From positions 186,001 to 250,000 of the forward strand of contig NZ_CP098039.1 in the NCBI RefSeq assembly GCF_023650955.1: a stretch of 64,000 bases of DNA, given 5' to 3'. The translations under genes were made by a program, and so were the position numbers. This document shows, piece after piece, positions 1 to 7,450 of this stretch. This DNA is from Thermosynechococcus sp. HN-54. Lineage in GTDB: Bacteria > Cyanobacteriota > Cyanobacteriia > Thermosynechococcales > Thermosynechococcaceae. Each line of letters opens with the position of its first letter. The first letter of the stretch is position 1. The notes below the pieces were generated by a model that saw nothing but the letters and a program-made list of their open reading frames with translations, did not search any database and was not told the DNA's origin.

Positions 1-148
1 CCTTTTTGAAAGACTCATGGTCAATAAAACGATTAGTGAACTCGTTAATGTCTGTTCAACATCCCCTTTCGTCAAATGCAGCCCTTGTCACAATGTTTGG
101 ACAGACTCAAACTAGTCAAACGAAAGGACATGGCTCATGATCACTTGA

Positions 149-874
149 CTAGGTATGCTCAACCACACCCTCAGCTGCTGACTGATCTAAAAACCAAAGG
201 GCATTCCCCGTAATTAGCCGCGCCGGATACTGCTGCGGATCACCCGTTCCAGAGAGAATATGACGCAGGGCGGTTTGTTTATTGGCACCCGTCACGAGAA
301 AGAGAATTTGACGCCCATGGTTAATGAGGGGAACCGCGAAGGTGAGGCGGGGTTGGCCATCTTTGTTGCCCACAGTAATCAGGCGATCGCTCACCGTCAG
401 CGCTGCGGTGTGGGGAAAAAGCGAGGCCGTATGCCCATCGGGTCCCATGCCTAGCAAAATCAGATCAAAACTGGGAAACTCCCCTTCACGGACACCAAAG
501 GTGTGGCGCAGGATTTGCTCATAGCGATCGGCAGCGGTCTGTGGATCGGCATCCTCTGTGGGCATTGGGTGAATCTGAGTTTTGGGAATCGGTACATGAT
601 TGAGCCATGCCTGAAAGGCCATCCCCGCATTGCTATCGGGATGATCAGGGGGAACATAGCGTTCATCGCCCCAAAAAATGTGCCACTGTGACCAAGGGGT
701 ATCGGCAGAGACAAGGCTCTCATACAACGGTTTAGGCGTGTTGCCACCGGCCAAAGCAAGCATGAATTGTCCCCGTTGAGCGATCGCCCCAGTGGCCTGC
801 TCAAGAACAAACTGCTTTGCCGCCGCCGTCAGAGCAGCCAAATCTGGAAAAACACGTACGTTGGCTGTAGGCAT
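149..874 (-). CDS. pgl: 6-phosphogluconolactonase
   Basis: Hydrolyses 6-phosphogluconolactone to 6-phosphogluconate, the second step of the oxidative pentose phosphate pathway, in the cytosol. The 241-residue product has the usual length of the family and shows its hallmark stretches: ALAGGNTPK near residue 40, WGDERYVPPDHPDSN near 70, and LILLGMGPDGHTASLFP near 140, where the Asp and His are part of the active site. It starts with ATG 12 bp downstream of the LptD-like gene on the same strand, so the two are probably co-transcribed. The 148 bp beyond its stop hold no convincing gene; an 8-bp inverted repeat (CTAGTCAA at 112-119, TTGACTAG at 145-152) flanks the stop codon but lacks a T-run. 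Identity is secure. Confidence 0.95.
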   Translation of the reverse strand: MPTANVRVFPDLAALTAAAKQFVLEQATGAIAQRGQFMLALAGGNTPKPLYESLVSADTPWSQWHIFWGDERYVPPDHPDSNAGMAFQAWLNHVPIPKTQIHPMPTEDADPQTAADRYEQILRHTFGVREGEFPSFDLILLGMGPDGHTASLFPHTAALTVSDRLITVGNKDGQPRLTFAVPLINHGRQILFLVTGANKQTALRHILSGTGDPQQYPARLITGNALWFLDQSAAEGVVEHT

Positions 875-886
875 AGAAGAACAACC

Positions 887-2839
887 CTAATTGGAGCGAA
901 TCACACCATCAGTCGCCCTGCCCAGTCCAGGACTGGAAAAGGGATCAGCATTGCCACGCCAGTTAAAACCATTAATGCGCAAAAGAATCGTCGCTAACTG
1001 GCGATCGAGGTTATAGCGAAACACCACCCCATAGGTGCGACGGCTATATTCCACAATAATGTCGGTATCGAAAACTGTGCCAGTATCCACATTAATCTGC
1101 ATTTGGGCACCCGCTCGCAGCGGACCGTAAATCTGCTGCAACAATCCCACATTGAGCACACTAAAGTCCGTAATCCGATCAAAAAGAAAAGGTGAGGATG
1201 GCTCACTCAATGTCTGTGTAAATCCCACATCAAAACTGGTGTAGTCAAACCAATTACGGGAAAAATGACCCACTTGACCACGAAAACCTGCCCCTGCAAC
1301 TAACGCGGGTTGGGTACTGCCATTGGTATAGTAGTTCGCTACACCGCCCAACTGACTATAAAACTGCAAGAAGGGTTGTACAGGACGGGGGCTATAGCGC
1401 AGGCCTTGGGTTCGCGTAGGCGGTAAGGGAGTGCCCCGCCAAATGGGCATGGCCCAGTTAAGACTTGCGGCAGCTTGAAGACGACCTAGGCTTGGCTTAG
1501 GAGGTAGGGATGGATCATCACTGGCCGCCGTGACGTATTGACCTCCCAGAAGATAACTGAGTGCTAGGCCTTGAGTTAAGGGAATGCCTGTACCGCTAAA
1601 CGTGCCCCCAAAGCTACTGGTAATTTCCTGCTCCCCAAGGGAACGATTAAAGACGCGCTGACGATAAATGGCAGAGACGGTCAGCAGATTGCGGGCATCA
1701 AGATTGTGGAATAAGTCTGCCCCTGCCCGTGACGTACTCGGCCAGTCGTTAGGGTTTAGTGTATTCAAGAAGCCGTAACCGCGTACACGAGTCTGCGGAG
1801 TGAACCGATGCCCTAGCTCGATCGCCCCTCCATAACTTTTGGCATCAAAGAGATCAAAGTCGTTGTTAATGATGCGCTCTAAGTAAATGGATGGCAGGAA
1901 GGTAACTTGGGTATTGGGGGTATTGATTGCTCTGTACCGATAGGCAAGAAACACCCCGCCCCGGTCTTGCTCATCATAGCCAAACTCAAAGGGCAACACT
2001 TCGTAGGGGCGACCGACAACAAATCGCCGAAGCACAATTGGTAAGGCCACGCGCTGATCAAAAACGACTCTGCCCCGTTGTACGTTCAGCACGGTTTCAT
2101 CGGCACTGAGGGGTTCGGCGGTGGCTTCCTGTGCCCGTGCTTCCAGTTCCGGCGGACTAAAGGGATCATTGGTAATCCGCAGATTGGTCGCCAACCAGCG
2201 ACGGCCATCAAATTCTAGGCGATCGGCCTCAAAGCGCAACCGATCAAATGTTTCCGTTACTTCTGCTTGGGGAGCTGTGCCCTGTGCGCCAAAGCCAAGA
2301 AGGGTACTAATGGGTAGAGGGTCAGGAGAACGAGTGAGGCTGAAGTCTTGATCCACCCGCGCGGTATTGACCACGCCGCGGGCATTTGTGAGAGAGCCTT
2401 GATCGAGTCTGAGGTTATATTCCAAGCGATCGCCTTGCAAGACCTGATCACCGCGTGTAATCGTCACATTGCCTTCCGCCACCAGAATTTGGGCGTCAAT
2501 GTCGGTTTGAATACGATCAGCGGTGAGTTCGGCTTCCTTGAAGCGGAGAAAGACATTGCCAATGGCATTAAACAATCGCCGCATCAGGTCAAACTCTTGG
2601 CGATCGGCCGTCACCTCTAAGGGTTGATCACGGACAACGGGCGTTTCAGCATTGGCCTCCCCAAGGCGGAGGGGGGATTTAAAATCCGGTGTTGGCCTAG
2701 GGCTGATCGGCGTTGTACTGCTGAGATCAGGGGCTACTGTCGTTCCCAGTAAATCCGCTTGTGATGCGCCGATGACCTCAGTAATTTCTGCGGGTTGTGT
2801 CGGGGGGGGCAGACTAGCAAAAAGGGGTAAGAACAACAA
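887..2839 (-). CDS. DUF3769 LptD-like outer-membrane protein
   Basis: Cyanobacterial counterpart of the LPS-assembly protein LptD, expected to place lipopolysaccharide in the outer leaflet of the outer membrane. The 650-residue protein begins with a hydrophobic stretch (LLFLPLFASL) compatible with a signal peptide. An OstA/LptA-like module follows at about residues 90-160 (ADRIQTDIDAQILVAEGNVT, then GDRLEYNL), and a long C-terminal region of alternating, aromatic-rich strands ends in a beta-barrel-like segment. No ATG is available at the start: a TTG with GAGGAAG about 8 nt upstream is the best candidate, and a few more in-frame codons precede it. The DUF3769 assignment is from family knowledge; the transport role is inferred from the OstA and barrel architecture. 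Confidence 0.82.
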   Translation of the reverse strand: MLFLPLFASLPPPTQPAEITEVIGASQADLLGTTVAPDLSSTTPISPRPTPDFKSPLRLGEANAETPVVRDQPLEVTADRQEFDLMRRLFNAIGNVFLRFKEAELTADRIQTDIDAQILVAEGNVTITRGDQVLQGDRLEYNLRLDQGSLTNARGVVNTARVDQDFSLTRSPDPLPISTLLGFGAQGTAPQAEVTETFDRLRFEADRLEFDGRRWLATNLRITNDPFSPPELEARAQEATAEPLSADETVLNVQRGRVVFDQRVALPIVLRRFVVGRPYEVLPFEFGYDEQDRGGVFLAYRYRAINTPNTQVTFLPSIYLERIINNDFDLFDAKSYGGAIELGHRFTPQTRVRGYGFLNTLNPNDWPSTSRAGADLFHNLDARNLLTVSAIYRQRVFNRSLGEQEITSSFGGTFSGTGIPLTQGLALSYLLGGQYVTAASDDPSLPPKPSLGRLQAAASLNWAMPIWRGTPLPPTRTQGLRYSPRPVQPFLQFYSQLGGVANYYTNGSTQPALVAGAGFRGQVGHFSRNWFDYTSFDVGFTQTLSEPSSPFLFDRITDFSVLNVGLLQQIYGPLRAGAQMQINVDTGTVFDTDIIVEYSRRTYGVVFRYNLDRQLATILLRINGFNWRGNADPFSSPGLGRATDGVIRSN

Positions 2840-2904
2840 CGGCCAAACTTCCTCACGACCACTGCCTAGTTACGTTACCCGATGCCCACCCCCTTTGGCG
2901 AGGA

Positions 2905-3021
2905 TTACTCAAGATCCTTACGTTTGGGGTTACGCGCTGGGTCACCCGAAAGGAACCCGAAAACAAACAGCAGGACAAAGAAGGTCACAACGATATAAAC
3001 AGTGATTTTGAGTGTTTCCAT
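2905..3021 (-). CDS. psbI: Photosystem II reaction centre protein I
   Basis: A 38-residue single-span thylakoid protein of the photosystem II core, located next to the D1 protein and CP43. The reading frame starts [12 protein letters not shown], continues with a hydrophobic helix ([14 protein letters not shown]), and ends in the polar stromal tail [12 protein letters not shown], which matches cyanobacterial PsbI almost residue for residue. The ATG at 3021 is the only sensible start. The gene sits between the tic20-like gene and the LptD-like gene on the same strand, about 65 bp from each. It is not near other photosystem II genes, which is usual in cyanobacteria. Confidence 0.95.
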
Positions 3022-3060
3022 GATGTTGTCGTTTCTCGTAGCGTCAACTTCTGATCATAC

Positions 3061-3085
3061 GGGATGAGGGACTCCCTCGCATCCC
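3061..3085 (-). terminator. Hairpin just after the tic20-like gene
   Basis: GGGATG at 3061-3066 pairs with CATCCC at 3080-3085, and the inner GGGA/TCCC also pair. The hairpin abuts the stop codon of the tic20-like gene. There is no clear T-run on the minus strand, so it may be a weak terminator or a processing or stability element ahead of psbI. Confidence 0.45.
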
Positions 3086-3559
3086 CTAAAACACTTGGCT
3101 TTTTGTGGCATCCGACAGCGTGGGAATTTCGGCATAGATACCCCGCACAGACTGCACCACCGCATAGACGACGCCAATCACCGTGGCAATAAAGACAAAG
3201 TTGAAGAGCACTTTAATCAGCAGGTCAAAACTAGCAACGCGGATCAGCAATTGTACCAGTAGTTGGACAATAAACAGCACAATCCCCATCAACAGTGCCT
3301 GCATGGTGTTGTAGCGAATAAAGAGACTCATACGGTTGTTGCGTACCACTAGCAGGTACAACAGCATAAAAACAAGTAGCCCCGCAAAGGGAATTGAGTA
3401 GATCAAGGCAACGGGCAGTACCACCAACACCAGTGCTTGCAGCGGCGGAAACAACTCAAATAAAAAGCCGCCAAAGGGCATGACGTAAAAGAGCGGTAGC
3501 AAATACGCCAAGCTGGCAAAAATCCGATCTGGGACGGTGGTGGTGGCACGCCAAGTCAT
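3086..3559 (-). CDS. Tic20/Ycf60-family membrane protein
   Basis: A 157-residue integral membrane protein with four predicted hydrophobic segments (around residues 13-35, 40-75, 90-115 and 120-140). It resembles the Tic20 family, which in plastids forms the core of the inner-envelope protein-import channel; the role of the free-living cyanobacterial homologues is not established. The start region RATTTVPDRIFASLAYLLPL and the motif RYNTMQALLMGI are typical of this family. The ATG start has a GGAGAACC-like site upstream. It lies between a small secreted protein gene and psbI on the same strand. Confidence 0.8.
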   Translation of the reverse strand: MTWRATTTVPDRIFASLAYLLPLFYVMPFGGFLFELFPPLQALVLVVLPVALIYSIPFAGLLVFMLLYLLVVRNNRMSLFIRYNTMQALLMGIVLFIVQLLVQLLIRVASFDLLIKVLFNFVFIATVIGVVYAVVQSVRGIYAEIPTLSDATKSQVF

Positions 3560-3584
3560 GGGGTTCTCCTTGTAGTTGTGACAG

Positions 3585-4037
3585 TTATCGGCTCATCACC
3601 TGCATAATTAGCTCAGGGGCAATCATATTGCATTCCACTGCTTTGCTAATCAGCGGTGGTCCAACCCGCGAGGCAATGATGGATTGCAGATCGGGGCTGT
3701 TTTTAATTGAGAGCATGACCGCACCAATGATCGAGTTGGGATCGGGTGCTGGATTGCTGCCATTGGTGGGGAGCATTTTGATCAACTGGGCAATGTCAGT
3801 ACAACTAGCTCCCGACACGTATTTGGCAAGGGAGTCACTCACCTGCTGAACCGTGGTCTTCATCATTTCTGGTGGCAGAGGGCTAGCGGCTTGGGCACGC
3901 ACGGGCTGACTCGTTCCCAAGGTGATGAGGGCACCCGCCAGGAGAGGGAGGCTGCTAGCAGATAAGCTAATGCCTACGGCACGCTTTGGCGAATACCTAC
4001 AGCACGCTTGCGCGACTTGCAACATAGTAAACCTCAA
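3585..4037 (-). CDS. Secreted small protein of unknown function
   Basis: A 150-residue protein that I do not recognise as a named family. Residues 1-48 look like an unusually long signal peptide: a basic start, a hydrophobic core SASSLPLLAGALITLG, and a probable cleavage after VRAQA. The mature part is about 100 residues, contains two cysteines (SGASCTDIAQL and KAVECNMIAP) that could form a disulfide, and is mostly helical in composition. Residues about 8-22 are encoded by two tandem copies of a dispersed cyanobacterial repeat, so the true start is uncertain, although no later ATG precedes the hydrophobic core. It is followed by the tic20-like gene 25 bp downstream. Confidence 0.65.
   Translation of the reverse strand: MRFTMLQVAQACCRYSPKRAVGISLSASSLPLLAGALITLGTSQPVRAQAASPLPPEMMKTTVQQVSDSLAKYVSGASCTDIAQLIKMLPTNGSNPAPDPNSIIGAVMLSIKNSPDLQSIIASRVGPPLISKAVECNMIAPELIMQVMSR
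3973..4018. repeat. Tandem 23-bp cyanobacterial repeat
   Basis: Two adjacent imperfect copies, CCTACGGCACGCTTTGGCGAATA at 3973-3995 and a second copy beginning CCTACAGCACGCTT at 3996-4018. The core resembles the CTACGGCACGCTT-type dispersed repeats known from several cyanobacterial genomes. Both copies lie inside the 5' end of the secreted-protein gene and are read in frame on the minus strand. Confidence 0.7.
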
Positions 4038-4074
4038 TATTTCAATAATGTTTTATGTCACTAGTGCAGGCAAA

Positions 4075-4671
4075 CTAGTTGGGACGCTCCTCAATCACCC
4101 GATCAATCAAGCCGTAGTTTTTTGCCTCTTCGGCAGACATGAAGAAGTCGCGATCCATATCCCGCTCAATTTTTTCGAGGGGCTGGCCGGTATGGTAGGC
4201 ATATAGCTCATTGAGTTGCCGCCGTACCCGTAAAATTTCGCGCGCTTCGATTTCAATATCCGTGGCTTGACCACGGGTGCCACCAGAGGGCTGGTGGATC
4301 ATGATGCGGGAGTGGGGCAGTGCCAACCGTTTGCCTTTGGTGCCGGCTGCAAGGAGGAAAGACCCCATCGAGGCAGCCAGACCCACACAAATGGTGACGA
4401 CGTCGGATTTAATATGTTGCATGGTGTCATAGATTGCCATGCCAGCGGTGACGGAGCCACCGGGGGAGTTGATGTAAAGCATGATGTCTTTGCCCGGATC
4501 TTCGGAGTCAAGGTAGAGCATCACCGCCACAATTTGGTTGGCAATCTCATCATCGACTTCTTTACCAAGAAAAATAATCCGCTCGCGATAGAGACGGTTG
4601 TAGATGTCAATCCATTGGGTGTAGGGTTCACCGGGCATCCGGTAGGGGACTTTGGGTACTCCGATGGGCAT
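4075..4671 (-). CDS. clpP: ATP-dependent Clp protease proteolytic subunit
   Basis: Serine peptidase subunit that assembles into tetradecameric barrels and degrades proteins unfolded by ClpC or ClpX. The 198-residue sequence carries the full catalytic triad: Ser101 in GLAASMGSF, His126 in MIHQPSGG and Asp175 in [10 protein letters not shown]. It is therefore an active ClpP and not the inactive cyanobacterial ClpR paralogue. The start [12 protein letters not shown] is typical of cyanobacterial ClpP. It stands alone without clpX or clpR nearby, so it is probably one of the several ClpP paralogues these organisms carry; which one cannot be told from sequence here. Confidence 0.95.
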   Translation of the reverse strand: MPIGVPKVPYRMPGEPYTQWIDIYNRLYRERIIFLGKEVDDEIANQIVAVMLYLDSEDPGKDIMLYINSPGGSVTAGMAIYDTMQHIKSDVVTICVGLAASMGSFLLAAGTKGKRLALPHSRIMIHQPSGGTRGQATDIEIEAREILRVRRQLNELYAYHTGQPLEKIERDMDRDFFMSAEEAKNYGLIDRVIEERPN

Positions 4672-4763
4672 AGAATCCTTCCACGCTGAGCTATCAACGC
4701 CGCAACCTGAGCCATGAAGGCGGCTTTTCTCCCTGATTCTAACCTATTCCAAAGGCCTTCGCT

Positions 4764-5735
4764 CTAAACCTGGCAGAGGCAGAGGGCAAACCACTGCTGC
4801 GGATCAGTAAAGGCGTTGATCCATCGAAATCCAGCAGCGGTTAATGCCTCCTTGAGGGCAGCAAGGTCAAACTTACGGGAGATTTCAGTGAGGATGGGTT
4901 CACTGGCGGCCAGTGTGCACTGAAAATCAAGGGCAGCCAAAGTGATGGTTTGCTGCTGCTGTGAGTCGAGATACATCTCAATTTGCTGGGCAATCGGGTT
5001 ATAGATGGCGCGGTGGGCAAAGGCTTCGGGCTGAAAGTTTCCTTGGAATCGCCAGTTGAGGTGATGGAGGATATTGCGGTTAAACGCAGCCGTCACTCCT
5101 TGGGCATCGTTGTAGGCGGGGAGCAAAATGCTGGTATCTTTGATGAGATCGACGCCTAACAAGAAATAGTCCCCAGCCTTGAGGACGTGGTGAATTTGCT
5201 GAAACAGATTTTGACAGTCTTCAGGGGAGAGGTTGCCAATGGTACTGCCAAGAAAGCAGAGCAAGCGCCGCGGCGCTAAGGACGGTGGTAAGTGTTCTAA
5301 TCCCACTTGATAAGTGCCAACAAGGCCATGAATGGTGAGCTGGGGATAGTCAGCAAGGAGAGCCATGGCACTGGTTTTGAGGATCGAGCCACTGACATCG
5401 ATGGGACGATAGTAAAGCCGAGGTTGTACATGGGCATAGGCGGACAGGAGGAGGCGAATTTTGCGATCGCTGCCACTGCCTAGTTCCACGAGTTCACAGG
5501 CTCCCGTCAATTGGGCGATCGCCGCGGCGGCAGTCTCTAAAATGCCCAATTCTGTCCGCGTAGGATAGTATTCCGGTAGCTCACAGATTTGCTCAAAAAG
5601 GCGCGATCCCGCTGCATCGTAGAAGTAGTAGGAGGGAAGAGACTTGAGCTGCTGAGTGAGACCTCGGATCACATCTTGGCCGTCTCCTGCGGTGGAGAGG
5701 CTGGGTAAATGGGTGAGGTGCAGGCGATCGCTCAC
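4764..5735 (-). CDS. egtD: L-histidine N-alpha-methyltransferase (ergothioneine)
   Basis: Transfers three methyl groups from S-adenosylmethionine to histidine to give hercynine, the first step of ergothioneine synthesis. The 323-residue protein shows the EgtD pattern: LPSYYFYDAAGSRLFEQICELPEYY near residues 33-57, the SAM site ELVELGSGSDRKIRLLL near 80, and LCFLGSTIGNLSPEDC near 160. A GTG start within a HIP1-like GCGATCGC context is used. EgtB is commonly a neighbour of egtD but is not next to it here, so the second ergothioneine step must be encoded elsewhere or be absent. The permease gene lies 30 bp downstream of its stop on the plus-strand map but is upstream in transcription. Confidence 0.9.
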   Translation of the reverse strand: MSDRLHLTHLPSLSTAGDGQDVIRGLTQQLKSLPSYYFYDAAGSRLFEQICELPEYYPTRTELGILETAAAAIAQLTGACELVELGSGSDRKIRLLLSAYAHVQPRLYYRPIDVSGSILKTSAMALLADYPQLTIHGLVGTYQVGLEHLPPSLAPRRLLCFLGSTIGNLSPEDCQNLFQQIHHVLKAGDYFLLGVDLIKDTSILLPAYNDAQGVTAAFNRNILHHLNWRFQGNFQPEAFAHRAIYNPIAQQIEMYLDSQQQQTITLAALDFQCTLAASEPILTEISRKFDLAALKEALTAAGFRWINAFTDPQQWFALCLCQV

Positions 5736-5765
5736 AGAGAAAGCAGCTCCAGAATGATATAGGCT

Positions 5766-6434
5766 CTAGGACATTTTAGCCTTTAGCCGTTGCTCCAAAC
5801 GTCGCCCCCACGACGCAATCGGCAAACTCATCAACAGGTAGAGGATTAAGGCGAGAGTATAGAGGGGAAAGGGATTGCTACTGTTGCGAATCACCCATAC
5901 CCGCATCACAGACGTCAAGTCGACCCCAGCAATCACACTGACAATGGCTGAATCCTTCAGCATGTAGATAAAGTCATTAATCAACGGTGGGATCACAATC
6001 TGAATCGCTTGGGGGAGAATAATGCGGACAAATCCCTGTTGCTGGCTCATGCCTAAAGAGAGGGCAGCTTCCCGTTGACCCACGTCCACCGCCTGCAACC
6101 CCGCCCGAAAGACCTCTGCTTCATAGGCGCCATAGTTCAAAGCCAAGGCCGTCACCCCTGCTGTCCACGCATTCACCCAAGAGGCAAGGTTCATTTGGGC
6201 CAATACTGCACCGACACCGTAGTACAGGAGCAAGAGTTGGGTAATCATTGGGGTGTTGCGCATCAATTCAATAAAGCCTACGGCCGGCCAACGCAGAAAC
6301 AGAAAGGGTGAGGTGGTCATGGCTGCGAGGACAATGCCTAGCAACACGGCTAGGGGAAAGGAAATGCCACAGTAAATTAGCGTATTCAGTGCCCCCCGCA
6401 AAAAGGCCGGTAGGGCGGCTTGGATGAGTTCCAT
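5766..6434 (-). CDS. Amino-acid ABC transporter permease (HisM/GlnP type)
   Basis: Inner-membrane permease of a polar amino-acid uptake system. The 222-residue protein has about five membrane segments and the HEAT-type His/Glu/Gln/Arg permease signature: ELMRNTPMITQLLLLYY near 57, NYGAYEAEVFRAGLQAVDVGQREAALSLG near 100-130, and the EAA loop continuing into PQAIQIVIPPLINDF. It follows its probable binding-protein gene by 33 bp in the same direction, so they form a pair. No ATP-binding subunit gene is adjacent, so the ATPase must be supplied from elsewhere. The substrate cannot be fixed from sequence alone. Confidence 0.88.
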   Translation of the reverse strand: MELIQAALPAFLRGALNTLIYCGISFPLAVLLGIVLAAMTTSPFLFLRWPAVGFIELMRNTPMITQLLLLYYGVGAVLAQMNLASWVNAWTAGVTALALNYGAYEAEVFRAGLQAVDVGQREAALSLGMSQQQGFVRIILPQAIQIVIPPLINDFIYMLKDSAIVSVIAGVDLTSVMRVWVIRNSSNPFPLYTLALILYLLMSLPIASWGRRLEQRLKAKMS

Positions 6435-6467
6435 TGAAACTTCTGGGTTACGCCTATAAGTTACTGC

Positions 6468-7385
6468 CTAAACAATACCAATTTGAGTCTGTTGATCATT
6501 CCATAGTTTCCAGTTTTCATAAATGCGTCGCAATGTGCCGTCTTTTTTGAGGAGGTCGAGGGCTTGGTTGACCTCCGTTTTTAGGGTTTCCCCCTTAGGA
6601 CTATTGGCGTTAAAGGCAATCACATAGTTATTCAAAAAGATTGGGGCACCAATCGGACGCAAAGCAGGATTGACGGTTCCCCCAGGGCCTGAACCTAGAA
6701 TATAGTAGGCAATAATCGGGTAGTCCAGCATCACTGCATCAATGCGCCCCTGAGCTAGATCATCAAAGGGTAAGTTGCCATCGTAGGCACGGGTTTTAAT
6801 CTTGGGGTCTTTCTCAAGAATTTCTTGGGCTTTGTAGCCAATGCCAGTGCCAACAGTCATGCCTGCCAGATTCGCAAGTGTGACTTCACTGGTGGCAGTG
6901 TATTGCTGAAAACGGGGATCATCTGCTCGCACCACAATCTGTTGGCCATAGCGATAGTAGGGCTGGGAAAAAAGTTGCGTGCGCTCGCGATCCGCGGTAA
7001 TTTCCCAACCGTTGAGAATCATATCAAAGCGGTTGGCGGCAAGGGCAGCCGACAGTTGATCATAGGCAGTGGCCACAAAAACCGCATTCACCCCCATTAA
7101 GTGGGCGATCGCGTCGGCAATTTCCACCTCAAAGCCAATCAACTTACTGGGATCAACTGGGTCGTAAAAAACGTAGGGAGCACCACTAATGGCCTCAGCC
7201 CCCCAAGCCAATGTACCGGGATTGAGGAGACCATTGCTGGAGACGGTGCCCGTAGTTGAGGTTCCAGAGGTTGAATCTACGTTGCCAGCACAGGCCGTAA
7301 GTAGGGTTTTACTAGTGGTGGCGATCGCGATCGCCACCATCCCCTGTGCCATACGGCGCAAAAATGTACGACGGTGCAGTCCCAT
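6468..7385 (-). CDS. Amino-acid ABC transporter substrate-binding lipoprotein
   Basis: Periplasmic solute-binding protein of family 3 (PF00497), the likely partner of the downstream permease. The 305-residue sequence starts with a twin-arginine-like motif (HRRTFLRRMAQG) and a hydrophobic stretch ending in the lipobox LLTAC, so it is probably lipid-anchored after Cys32. Family features follow: LIGFEVEIADAIAHLMG near 83, the ADRERTQLFSQPYY region near 130, and the LAGMTVGTGIGYKAQEIL hinge near 170. The IAIA in the signal core is encoded by two overlapping HIP1 octamers. The ligand is probably a polar amino acid but cannot be named. Confidence 0.87.
   Translation of the reverse strand: MGLHRRTFLRRMAQGMVAIAIATTSKTLLTACAGNVDSTSGTSTTGTVSSNGLLNPGTLAWGAEAISGAPYVFYDPVDPSKLIGFEVEIADAIAHLMGVNAVFVATAYDQLSAALAANRFDMILNGWEITADRERTQLFSQPYYRYGQQIVVRADDPRFQQYTATSEVTLANLAGMTVGTGIGYKAQEILEKDPKIKTRAYDGNLPFDDLAQGRIDAVMLDYPIIAYYILGSGPGGTVNPALRPIGAPIFLNNYVIAFNANSPKGETLKTEVNQALDLLKKDGTLRRIYENWKLWNDQQTQIGIV
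7321..7334. repeat. Two overlapping HIP1 octamers
   Basis: GCGATCGC at 7321-7328 and again at 7327-7334, sharing two bases. They lie inside the signal-peptide codons of the substrate-binding protein. HIP1 is the highly iterated palindrome of many cyanobacterial genomes and occurs dozens of times in this window. Confidence 0.9.
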
Positions 7386-7450
7386 AGCGCTCTCCTCACA
7401 TCAGGTTGATCATGAATTTAGAGTTATCAATTGATCAACTCTGACTCAGT

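Noticed and set aside
1-148. Short frame and inverted repeat at the left edge
   Set aside because: The plus-strand frame is about 32 codons with no family features, and the CTAGTCAA/TTGACTAG repeat has no T-run.
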